Below are positions 14,651 to 21,292 of a stretch of 35,138 bases of DNA, piece after piece; position 1 is the stretch's first letter, and the number at the start of each line of letters is the position of its first letter. Location: contig ONBO01000034.1 of NCBI GenBank assembly GCA_900316125.1, positions 1-35,138 of the forward strand. The letters are read 5' to 3'. The translations under genes were made by a program, and so were the position numbers. The notes under the pieces are model-generated. The model was not told where the DNA came from and did not search any database. It worked only from the letters and a program-made list of their open reading frames with translations. This DNA comes from an uncultured Bacteroidales bacterium (lineage in GTDB: Bacteria > Bacteroidota > Bacteroidia > Bacteroidales > Paludibacteraceae).

Positions 14651-16177
14651 ATGACAAAAGAAGATATACTTAAATTGCGAGATTCTGCGGAACAAACACG
14701 CGTGCAGTTCAAGGAGCGAGTATCCAGTGATAATAAATATGATGTAAGCTGTGAGATGACGGCTATGAGCAATACTCATGGAGGTTTGATAGTTGTTGGT
14801 GTTAATGATAAAACAGGGAACGTCAATCCGCTGTCTTATCAAGAAGTGCAGGAAACTACGAATCTGTTGGGTAGTCTGGCTTCAGAAGGTGTTGTGCCGC
14901 AGATGTTGATTGATGTTGAAACTGTGCAAATTGACGGTGGAAACCTTATTGTTGCTACAATAAAAGAAGGATTGAACAAACCATATCATGATAGCAAGGG
15001 CATTGTATGGGTGAAGCAGAGCTCTGATAAACGGAAAGTATTCGACAATGCAGAATTGGCGGAGATGATGAGTCAATGTGGTAGTTTTGCTCCTGATGAA
15101 GCAGCCGTAAAAGACTTCTCTATCAATGATCTTGATGAACAGGTTGTAAAGAAATTTCTGCTGAATCGCTTTTCTATGGTGATGGAAAAAAGCGGTGTTA
15201 GTGAAGCAAATCTGCGAGACTTTACACTAGAGCAAATGGTGCATTTAGTAGTTGGTGGTATTAGTCTGGAGGGGTTGTTGAGGAATCTGCGCTTTATTCG
15301 TCCGGATGGTAAAATGACGGTGGCTGCGGTGTTACTATTTGGCAAGTACCCTCAAAGATGGTTGCCTGCCTATACTGTGAAGTGCATTAGTTATGTTGGT
15401 AACTCTGTTGGTGGTACGACATTCCGTGACAAAGTTAGGGATTCTGACATGGAGGGGTGTCTGCTTCATCAATATGATGCCGTGATGAATTTCTTCACAA
15501 GGAATCTTAGAACTGTACAGGTGGATCAAGAGTTTAATACATTGGGTAAATTAGAAATTCCTTATTCGGCATTGGTGGAGTTTACGGTGAATGCGCTAGT
15601 ACATAGGTCGCTGAACTGGAAGGCACCGATTAGGATATTCATCTTTGATGATAGAGTGGAGATACATAGCCCTGGTGAATTGCCTAACGGCCTGACCGTA
15701 GAGGATATTATGAAAGGTACTTCAATGCCGAGAAATGAGTTCTTATTTACTAATGCTAACTATCTGTTGCCTTATACGGGAGCTGGAACTGGCATTGTTC
15801 GTGCAATGAAAGAAAATCCGACGGTGACATTTGAAAATCAGGAATCTTCGCATGAATTTGTTGTGATTTTTCGTAGAGAAAGTACAGTGGTCGTGCATCA
15901 GGAAAGTAACCAAGAAAGTAACCAAGAAAGTAACCAAGAAAGTAACATAGTAAAACCTATAAGAGTCTCATTAACAGGGGCTCAGAAAGATATTGTCAAT
16001 TTTTGCTCTGTGCCGAGATCTGCTCAAGAGATAATGAATAGGATTGGTCTGTCAAATCAGAGTGCAAATAGAAAGAGGCATATTCTCCCTCTTGTTGATA
16101 TGGGCGTTTTGGAAATGACGATTCCTGAGAAACCTAATGATAGGAACCAGAAATATCGTAAAAAAAGGTCTAATTGA
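14651..16177 (+). CDS. AlbA_2/GHKL-ATPase transcriptional regulator with QESN repeats
   Basis: The ATG at 14651 gives 508 residues. Residues about 5-130 are the AlbA_2/Schlafen-like DNA-binding domain (QTRVQFKERVS..., MTAMSNTHGGLIVVGVND, IVWVKQSSDKRK). Residues about 290-400 are a GHKL ATPase of the HATPase_c_4 type, with N-box FTVNALVHRSLN and G-type motifs VEIHSPGELPNG and GAGTGI. Residues 417-432 are four QESN repeats, and a winged helix (QEIMNRIGLSNQSANRKRHILPLVDMGVLEM) closes the protein. Such proteins are common in Bacteroidales accessory regions and act as putative regulators. Confidence 0.88.
   Translation: MTKEDILKLRDSAEQTRVQFKERVSSDNKYDVSCEMTAMSNTHGGLIVVGVNDKTGNVNPLSYQEVQETTNLLGSLASEGVVPQMLIDVETVQIDGGNLIVATIKEGLNKPYHDSKGIVWVKQSSDKRKVFDNAELAEMMSQCGSFAPDEAAVKDFSINDLDEQVVKKFLLNRFSMVMEKSGVSEANLRDFTLEQMVHLVVGGISLEGLLRNLRFIRPDGKMTVAAVLLFGKYPQRWLPAYTVKCISYVGNSVGGTTFRDKVRDSDMEGCLLHQYDAVMNFFTRNLRTVQVDQEFNTLGKLEIPYSALVEFTVNALVHRSLNWKAPIRIFIFDDRVEIHSPGELPNGLTVEDIMKGTSMPRNEFLFTNANYLLPYTGAGTGIVRAMKENPTVTFENQESSHEFVVIFRRESTVVVHQESNQESNQESNQESNIVKPIRVSLTGAQKDIVNFCSVPRSAQEIMNRIGLSNQSANRKRHILPLVDMGVLEMTIPEKPNDRNQKYRKKRSN
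15899..15946 (+). repeat. Four 12-bp coding repeats (QESN)
   Basis: The unit CAAGAAAGTAAC repeats four times; the first copy is CAGGAAAGTAAC. Gain or loss of a unit would keep the frame and change only the hinge between the ATPase and winged-helix domains. Confidence 0.9.
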
Positions 16178-16204
16178 TTCCTCTACTTACATTTGGTAGT
16201 GACC

Positions 16205-16453
16205 TCATTTCCTCATCAGTTTAATGAACCACTCTTCTTCAGGGTGAAATCCAAAGAAGGCTTTTCCATCACCGCCTAAATCCCAAGGACTCATGACCTC
16301 ACAGGATTTTAGGGGAAGAAGATGATGCTTCCCCTGATGTAATAATACTTTCACCCTCCGGCGAAACTTTCGGCTACATGCCTGTTTCCCTCTCTTTTGA
16401 GACTTGCAGCAACACCATGTGCTGCCAGGCATTCTTTTTCTACTTCTACTCAT
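16205..16453 (-). CDS. Small basic protein of unknown function
   Basis: 82 residues: a Lys/Arg/Cys-rich first half (MSRSRKRMPGSTWCCCKSQK..ACSRKFRRRVKV), then LPLKSCEVMSPWDLGGDGKAFFGFHPEEEWFIKLMRK. The MSRSRK start and the PWDLGGDGK...EEW.IKLMRK ending look like a real, conserved small-protein family rather than a chance frame. I cannot assign a function. The basic, Cys-containing first half could bind nucleic acid. It lies opposite to and between the AlbA_2 and DUF2442 genes, and its start is next to a GTCTCGTAAT palindrome. Confidence 0.6.
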   Translation of the reverse strand: MSRSRKRMPGSTWCCCKSQKRGKQACSRKFRRRVKVLLHQGKHHLLPLKSCEVMSPWDLGGDGKAFFGFHPEEEWFIKLMRK

Positions 16454-16454
16454 T

Positions 16455-16520
16455 GTCTCGTAATATTATGAGACGACACGGAGTACTATCTCATGGCGCC
16501 TCGGTTAAACATTACGAGAC
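16455..16520. repeat. GTCTCGTAAT inverted repeats at the start of the small basic gene
   Basis: GTCTCGTAAT (16455-16464) is immediately followed by ATTATGAGAC (16465-16474), a near-perfect 20-bp palindrome. An exact inverted copy, ATTACGAGAC, lies at 16511-16520. The set sits directly upstream of the leftward 82-residue gene, where an operator would be expected. No regulator is assigned. The remaining sequence from 16521 to 16707 shows nothing clear. Confidence 0.55.
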
Positions 16521-16707
16521 CATAATTTTAATTGTGTGCATAATCGTATTCTTTTTGTGTATTATCTTTATATTGAATTTTCCTATTTCGCCAATTGTAA
16601 CTGCTGGTTGTACATAATTTTTGCGTAAAGATATTAAAATTGACTCGGTTATGCAAGTTTTAATTAACTTTTGAAGTGCAGTTGAAGATGTTTCAAAAAA
16701 AGAATGT

Positions 16708-16715
16708 TATATTTG
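16708..16715 (+). promoter_or_regulatory. -7 box for the DUF2442 gene
   Basis: TATATTTG, 20 bases before the ATG. The nearest TTG (16682-16684) is 23 bases upstream, slightly far. Confidence 0.45.
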
Positions 16716-16735
16716 CATAATGAAAGATTGAGATT

Positions 16736-17020
16736 ATGCCTGAGATAGCCGTTAAAGTAACAAAGGCGGAGTATGTTTCAGATTATGTTTTGAAACTTAC
16801 ATTTAGTGACGGCACAGTTAAGAATGTTGATTTCTTGCCGCTGGCGGATAGAGGAGTGTGTGTAAAACTGCGAGACCTAAATTACTTTAAGAATTTTACT
16901 CTTGACCCATATACCGTTGATTGGAATAATGAAATTGGTTTTGCGCCAGAGTTTCTTTATGAATTGGAACAGCCTAACCTGTGTGTTGCAGAAGAGGCTG
17001 CAAAGTATAGTATAAATTAG
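16736..17020 (+). CDS. DUF2442 domain protein
   Basis: 94 residues: IAVKVTKAEYVSDYVLKLTFSDGTVKNVDFLPLADRGVCVKLRDLNYFKNFTLDPYTVDWNNEIGFAPEFLYE. The F.DG....DF.PL......L.D...F....D....V.W.N.....PE.LYE pattern is that of DUF2442. Members are often paired with DUF4160 proteins in toxin-antitoxin-like or accessory loci; no partner is seen here. Its stop overlaps the convergent HNH endonuclease stop by 4 bases. Confidence 0.85.
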   Translation: MPEIAVKVTKAEYVSDYVLKLTFSDGTVKNVDFLPLADRGVCVKLRDLNYFKNFTLDPYTVDWNNEIGFAPEFLYELEQPNLCVAEEAAKYSIN

Positions 17021-18066
17021 CAGTAGCTGTCGATGCCGTTCTCTCCAGCCCACTCTTTCCCTTGTGCAAGAGTAAAATATTTTTTCCCGCCTATATCTTC
17101 AAAATAACTTCCTCTATTGATATGCAGAAAATGATTGTTGTAAAAAACAATCTCTGCAAGTTTCCATGGCTTCAAACAGTTGTCGCTTCTATTTTCTGAT
17201 AAAACCCATATTTTTTGTTTGTCTTCAGAAATGGCGAACTCCGTAATGCAAGTTGTTTCGTATTTATTAGTGCTGAATAACTGTCCAATAGACAGATTAT
17301 TGAGATAGTTCTCAATGGGACTCTCGGATATTTTTGCAGGGCAACATAAGAATTCTGTTGGAGTTTTCCACTCATATTGTAATGCTGTGGATGTAAGTGA
17401 GTCAGAAATAAGCATAGAATTAAAATTATCTATATTACTAAAGTCCTGTTGATTGCTGTTTGTTGAATTTGTGCTGGCTTGCACATAATTATTGTTTGGT
17501 ATTGAATATATCCATTCTCCCAATTTTCCCGTGCTTGTATTTGAGGTAGTATTTTTTTGTTCTGCCCATCTCATTACTCTATCATAACTGGCCTTTGCTT
17601 CTTCTTTTGAAACGGTACGCATCCACATTAGATTTTGATTTGTCCCAGTTGTGTCTCTTAAACACGATGGATCATTTATAAAATTCTGAATATCTCCACC
17701 AACTAAGAATTCAATCTTTTTTCTGGTGATAGGATTTTGAAGTGCATTCTCCAATCGTGTAATCCATCGTAGATTTTCCGGGCGATTGTTGCAGCGGTTT
17801 GTATCAATGTGATCAACTACTAGAACAGTGGAATCATGAACTCCATAAAAAGCTGTGGCTACAATAATATGAACACGATGCTCTCCAATGTGCATGTATC
17901 CATTTGTTGCTGATTTTTTGCCAAATGTCCATTGATTGTCCATTCGTCTTGGTTTTTTATCGTTCCTTGGATGTCGTAGAACGGCACCATTATCCCTAAC
18001 AGAATAATATTCGCCCTTATACTCACATTCTTTTATGGTGGTATAGTCAGTGTCAACGGTTATCAT
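17017..18066 (-). CDS. HNH homing-type endonuclease
   Basis: This 349-residue protein has a NUMOD4-like start (YKGEYYSVRDNGAVLRHPRNDKKPRR), a YMHIGEHRVHIIVATAF segment and the HNH_3 core VDHIDTNRCNNRPENLRW (residues 84-101). The long C-terminal part is Asn/Ser-rich in the middle (residues about 170-225) and ends with repeated W-containing segments resembling recognition modules (GEWIYSIPNNN, KIWVLSENRSDNCLKPWKLAEIVFYNNHFL). It lies 17 bases downstream of the exported-protein gene in a three-gene operon. An accessory or selfish nuclease is likely; the target is unknown. Confidence 0.82.
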   Translation of the reverse strand: MITVDTDYTTIKECEYKGEYYSVRDNGAVLRHPRNDKKPRRMDNQWTFGKKSATNGYMHIGEHRVHIIVATAFYGVHDSTVLVVDHIDTNRCNNRPENLRWITRLENALQNPITRKKIEFLVGGDIQNFINDPSCLRDTTGTNQNLMWMRTVSKEEAKASYDRVMRWAEQKNTTSNTSTGKLGEWIYSIPNNNYVQASTNSTNSNQQDFSNIDNFNSMLISDSLTSTALQYEWKTPTEFLCCPAKISESPIENYLNNLSIGQLFSTNKYETTCITEFAISEDKQKIWVLSENRSDNCLKPWKLAEIVFYNNHFLHINRGSYFEDIGGKKYFTLAQGKEWAGENGIDSYC

Positions 18067-18083
18067 AACAATCCTATTTTATT

Positions 18084-18665
18084 TTATAAGTCGTCAATTG
18101 CTGAATTATATACATCATTATGATTTGCTTTGTCAATGTAAATGAGTTGTACAATACAGTCTGACTTCAAGTGGTCAATAGATAACTCAATATCGCCATT
18201 TTCAGTTTCCCATAATGAGATATATTTACATCTGTTAAACTGAACCTCATGTAGTTTGTCGTTGTCATCAGTGGGCTCAAAAGTTGATTCAAATTTTTCA
18301 ATTTCTTCCGTTGGACTTCCATACTTCTGAGTCAACATACTTTTTAGTGTGGCGTAGGAGTTGTGCAATCTTGACCATGTATCATAATCTCCAAATGCGA
18401 CAGCTACTTGTGATACTTTGTTGGTAGACTTTAGGCTTTTGGCTATAATATAGCATTGTTTATACCCCGCAAATTCGCCAGAAAAGACTGCCATACCATC
18501 TTCTGTTCCAATGTATTCAAATCCTTTTGCTTTCATTTTGCTTGTAAACTCAGATAGAGAACCGTCAATTGGAATTCCTTTGAATTTCAAGTGATTTGAT
18601 GCCTCTTGGCTATACGATATGGAGGATAATAAGAAAACTGCTAAAATAAGAAAATACTTTTTCAT
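18084..18665 (-). CDS. Exported protein of unknown function
   Basis: 193 residues with a clear signal peptide (MKKYFLILAVFLLSSISYSQEA; no lipoprotein cysteine). The rest (HLKFKGIPIDGSLSEFTSKMKAKGFEYIGTEDG...AVFSGEFAGYKQC) is a type common in Bacteroides, with a LKFKGIP.dG....F..KL...GF start, but of unknown role. It lies between the HTH and HNH genes with gaps of 12 and 17 bases, so an export-bound protein is part of what otherwise looks like a DNA-active operon. Confidence 0.75.
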   Translation of the reverse strand: MKKYFLILAVFLLSSISYSQEASNHLKFKGIPIDGSLSEFTSKMKAKGFEYIGTEDGMAVFSGEFAGYKQCYIIAKSLKSTNKVSQVAVAFGDYDTWSRLHNSYATLKSMLTQKYGSPTEEIEKFESTFEPTDDNDKLHEVQFNRCKYISLWETENGDIELSIDHLKSDCIVQLIYIDKANHNDVYNSAIDDL

Positions 18666-18677
18666 AAATAATAGTTG

Positions 18678-19298
18678 TTAATTGTTCAACATTAAGATTT
18701 CATCTCTCACATACTTTATTGTGTCTTCCCATTCCTGTTTGGTTTTATAATCTAGTTTGATATCAATAAAAGTGGAACCATATAGAATGTTATGTATCAA
18801 ATCAACACGTATTCCGGTGTCTGATACGACTGTTTTAATTTCGAGCAATTTGTTCATTTCTGATATTTTGGCCCTCTCTATCCAGTGCTCTCCAATGGTG
18901 AAACAGATATGATAGGAAGGAAGGGTCATATCTGGAGTGGCAATAACGTCTCCTTCCTTCTCTACATATTTACAAAAATTTATAATGTTTTCCATTCCCA
19001 GTTTTTCCAAGATTTCCGGCATTACGTTTAGAAATTGTGATACGGCTTTGTTATTTGCGCTTTCTGCATCGATAGTGGTATCTGTTGAAGGTATAAGCTC
19101 TGAATCATTAGCCAAATCAGCAAAGAAATTATGTTTTAGTACATTTGATATTCTGGCCAAAAGTATAATGTCAATGTTGGGTCTCTGAAAAATATTATAG
19201 ACATTATTCCTTTTGCAACTTATTGCATTCGCGAATTCCACAATGTTTAATTGCTGATTGCGTACTTCCTTTTCAATTAATTCACCAATGGTTTTCAT
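18678..19298 (-). CDS. HTH (XRE-type) protein with unknown C-terminal domain
   Basis: 206 residues. Residues about 1-70 form a Cro/CI-type helix-turn-helix (IGELIEKEVRNQQLNIVEFANAISCKRNNVYNIFQRPNIDIILLARISNVLKHNFF). The other part (VDLIHNILYGSTFIDIKLDYKTKQEWEDTIKYVRDEIL) is not recognised. It is the first gene of the HTH-exported-HNH operon and is preceded by a good promoter, so it probably regulates that operon. Confidence 0.78.
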   Translation of the reverse strand: MKTIGELIEKEVRNQQLNIVEFANAISCKRNNVYNIFQRPNIDIILLARISNVLKHNFFADLANDSELIPSTDTTIDAESANNKAVSQFLNVMPEILEKLGMENIINFCKYVEKEGDVIATPDMTLPSYHICFTIGEHWIERAKISEMNKLLEIKTVVSDTGIRVDLIHNILYGSTFIDIKLDYKTKQEWEDTIKYVRDEILMLNN

Positions 19299-19329
19299 GA
19301 TAGTTATTTGTTTTAAGTTTTACATTCTG

Positions 19330-19359
19330 CAAATGTATAACGGTTTTGTATTTAACCAA
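19330..19359 (-). promoter_or_regulatory. Promoter of the HTH-exported-HNH operon
   Basis: Minus strand: TTG at 19357-19359, a 19-base spacer, then TACATTTG at 19330-19337. The -33 side lies in TTGGTTAAATACAAAACC, which contains a GGTT/AACC inverted pair. The remaining bases 19360-19496 are AT-rich with nothing else visible. Confidence 0.6.
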
Positions 19360-19496
19360 TGAAAACAGTGTATCATGTTTTTGAACAAAGTGAAAAAATA
19401 ACACTACCCATTCAAATAACTAATGGATTCAATTTGATTTTGATTTGTAATATTACTCAAAAATTTGACAACTTTTCAACAAGCATAAGAGATTGC

Positions 19497-19662
19497 TTAT
19501 ACAAGATTACCTCCCATTCTATAACAGTATGTAGTTAAATCATCAATTGTGTTGTCAAAAGAGAATGTGTGTTCAACATTGTAGTTTTTGTCTATGAATG
19601 AATGCTAACCCTTTGTACTGGCGCAGGTAACTGTAGGCCTGTGAATTTGATATGTTATTCAT
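19497..19662 (-). pseudogene. Frameshifted small gene at the end of the XRE-ImmA/PIN operon
   Basis: The ATG (19660-19662) overlaps the PIN stop by 8 bases. The frame runs MNNISNSQAYSYLRQYKGLAF, then meets a tandem ATTCATTC at about 19594-19602 and hits a stop at 19573-19575. Removing one ATTC restores an open frame to the TAA at 19497-19499, giving 53 residues that continue IDKNYNVEHTFSFDNTIDD, then LTTYCYRMGGNLV. The restored protein looks natural, and the start overlap fits operon structure. Function unknown. The duplication may be a mutation, a reversible switch or a sequencing error. Confidence 0.55.
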
Positions 19663-20146
19663 TAATATAGCTCAAGGGCAGACGAGGATTTATTTCTTTG
19701 AGTTTCTCCAATGCCTCTATGGCATTAATTCTACAGATAGTAGACGTCTCAACCATTTTGTCTATTATATAAAATATGCCATGAACGTCAACTCCGTTTT
19801 CAGATGCTGCATGCCTTAATCTATTATCTCCTGTGAGCAGAGTGTAAGTGTTTTTCTGGGCGTATAACCACACAGAACAGTCCTGAATTGAAACTCTTGT
19901 TCTGGCTCGTTGCTTTATACTAAAATCAAATAACTCTTCCATCTCCTTGCCTGTAAATGACTTAACCGTAATCTCCCCGCTACTGATGAATCTTTCAACC
20001 TTATTTCTCTGTATGCCTTTGTTAAGTTCATTTATAACAAAGTCTGTAGTATGGATTTCCCATGGCAAATCCATAAAACTATCAAGAAGGTTTGACTCTA
20101 TCAGGTCAATAAAAATATTAGTATCACTTACAACTACTGTATTCAT
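19655..20146 (-). CDS. PIN-domain ribonuclease, probable effector
   Basis: This 163-residue protein has the four acidic PIN residues in order: D8 (VVVSDTNIFIDL), E40 (FVINELNKG), D89 (SIQDCSVWLYAQ) and D107 (LLTGDNRLRHAA). It resembles DUF3368/DUF4411-type PIN proteins that act as toxin ribonucleases. Its start codon shares one base with the stop of the XRE-ImmA gene, the arrangement of a two-gene regulatory or toxin-antitoxin unit. The RNA target is unknown. A small third gene overlaps its stop. Confidence 0.82.
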   Translation of the reverse strand: MNTVVVSDTNIFIDLIESNLLDSFMDLPWEIHTTDFVINELNKGIQRNKVERFISSGEITVKSFTGKEMEELFDFSIKQRARTRVSIQDCSVWLYAQKNTYTLLTGDNRLRHAASENGVDVHGIFYIIDKMVETSTICRINAIEALEKLKEINPRLPLSYINE

Positions 20147-21222
20147 CAGACTACATTTGAATTTTTTCTGACATGATCAACGGAGCATTGCAGCAGTGAC
20201 GCAGCCTTGTTAACTGAGATTAGCTGTTGCGCTAATGCTGAATATACCATGGATTTGAAACGGTCAATCTTACATTCTTTATATCTTGATTCTTCTACCA
20301 ATCGCTTAAATGAAGCGTACTTGCTTTTTCGTATATAAAAACTACGGTATCTGTCATCATTTACTATTCTAAGCGAATGTAATTTATGAACTATTGCGTC
20401 AATAGATATGCCGTAAGCTTCACTTAATGACACCAACTCCTCAATGGCGATTGAGCTGTTATTCCTAAAATAGCAACTTATTATTTCACTTGGAAGCAAC
20501 ATCTCACTTGCAAAAGCGTTGCATAGTTTCTCTTTCTCCTTCTGGGGTAATTCGGTAGGGAATTTTTCATTTAAGAGCAAATGCCCCAATTCATGTAAAG
20601 AGGTGAGCCTCCTTCTTTCTATATTAGTTTTTTTAGAGTTTAGCACAATAATGCTGTGAGTTCCGTTTACTATACCGCTAACGCCATCAAAAGATTCAGG
20701 TGCGTCAGTGTATATTAACTTCACGCCATGAGACTCCAGCGTTTCTTGCACATTGGCAATGCCATCTATTCCAAGGCTCCAATATTGTCTGACCATCAAT
20801 GCGTATGCCTCCACATCAGAAATGGTTTCTATTTTGTTGCACTGTATCTGCTTTAGATAAGATTCTTTGGCTCCTAAAATCTCCTCTATTTCAAGATACC
20901 TTTCCACATCGTCTTGTATCTGAACTTTTAAGGCCGAAGTCTCTTTTGACCCGACATCAGCTTTTTTCCTGAAAGACATATTGAAATCATCTATCTCAAA
21001 TGTAAAAGGACGGAAAAAATAATCAACGTCAACATTTAAATTTGAGGCAAGTGAAATTAATACAGTGCTACTGGGTAGCATTTTTGCAGACTCATATTTT
21101 GAGATGGCCTGTTTGCTTACCAGTCCGTTCATGCTGTTACATAAGGCCTCCATTGAGAGCTTAGCCTTAATGCGTGCCTGCTTGAGCCTTTTTGCAAAAA
21201 TTTCCAATTTGTTTTCAGACAT
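20146..21222 (-). CDS. XRE regulator fused to an ImmA/IrrE metallopeptidase
   Basis: I take the ATG at 21220-21222 (358 residues), because the helix-turn-helix begins there (KLEIFAKRLKQARIKAKLSMEALCNSMNGLVSKQAISKYESAKMLPS) and the promoter lies immediately upstream; an open frame to 21321 would run through the operator. Residues about 8-65 are the XRE domain. HELGH (210-214), followed by an AFASEMLLP segment, marks the ImmA/IrrE (COG2856) zinc protease. Family knowledge: such proteins cleave or derepress partner regulators after stress signals. It is followed with a 1-base overlap by the PIN gene. Confidence 0.88.
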   Translation of the reverse strand: MSENKLEIFAKRLKQARIKAKLSMEALCNSMNGLVSKQAISKYESAKMLPSSTVLISLASNLNVDVDYFFRPFTFEIDDFNMSFRKKADVGSKETSALKVQIQDDVERYLEIEEILGAKESYLKQIQCNKIETISDVEAYALMVRQYWSLGIDGIANVQETLESHGVKLIYTDAPESFDGVSGIVNGTHSIIVLNSKKTNIERRRLTSLHELGHLLLNEKFPTELPQKEKEKLCNAFASEMLLPSEIISCYFRNNSSIAIEELVSLSEAYGISIDAIVHKLHSLRIVNDDRYRSFYIRKSKYASFKRLVEESRYKECKIDRFKSMVYSALAQQLISVNKAASLLQCSVDHVRKNSNVV

Positions 21223-21235
21223 AGTTTCATAAGTT

Positions 21236-21277
21236 TTGGTTGACAAATGTACGAATAATTTTTGTTTTGTCAACCAA
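21236..21277 (-). promoter_or_regulatory. Operator-promoter of the XRE-ImmA/PIN operon
   Basis: TTGGTTGACAAA (21236-21247) and TTTGTCAACCAA (21266-21277) are a perfect 12-bp inverted repeat with an 18-base spacer; a further TGACAAA lies at 21281-21287. On the minus strand the -33 TTG (21271-21273) and the -7 TACATTTG (21244-21251), 19 bases apart, fall inside the two arms. A repressor bound here would cover both promoter boxes, so autorepression by the XRE domain is the simplest reading. Confidence 0.75.
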
Positions 21278-21292
21278 TAATGACAAAAAAAA

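Noticed and set aside
15899..15946. Short regular repeats as a CRISPR array
   Set aside because: Units are 12 bp with no spacers and lie in frame inside a coding gene.
16378..16617. Rightward 79-codon frame as a gene
   Set aside because: It lies opposite the more convincing 82-residue gene, has no promoter or domain, and crosses the GTCTCGTAAT palindrome.
14500..21290. Prophage or integrative element
   Set aside because: No integrase, structural phage gene, or clear attachment repeats are visible; only an accessory island can be claimed.
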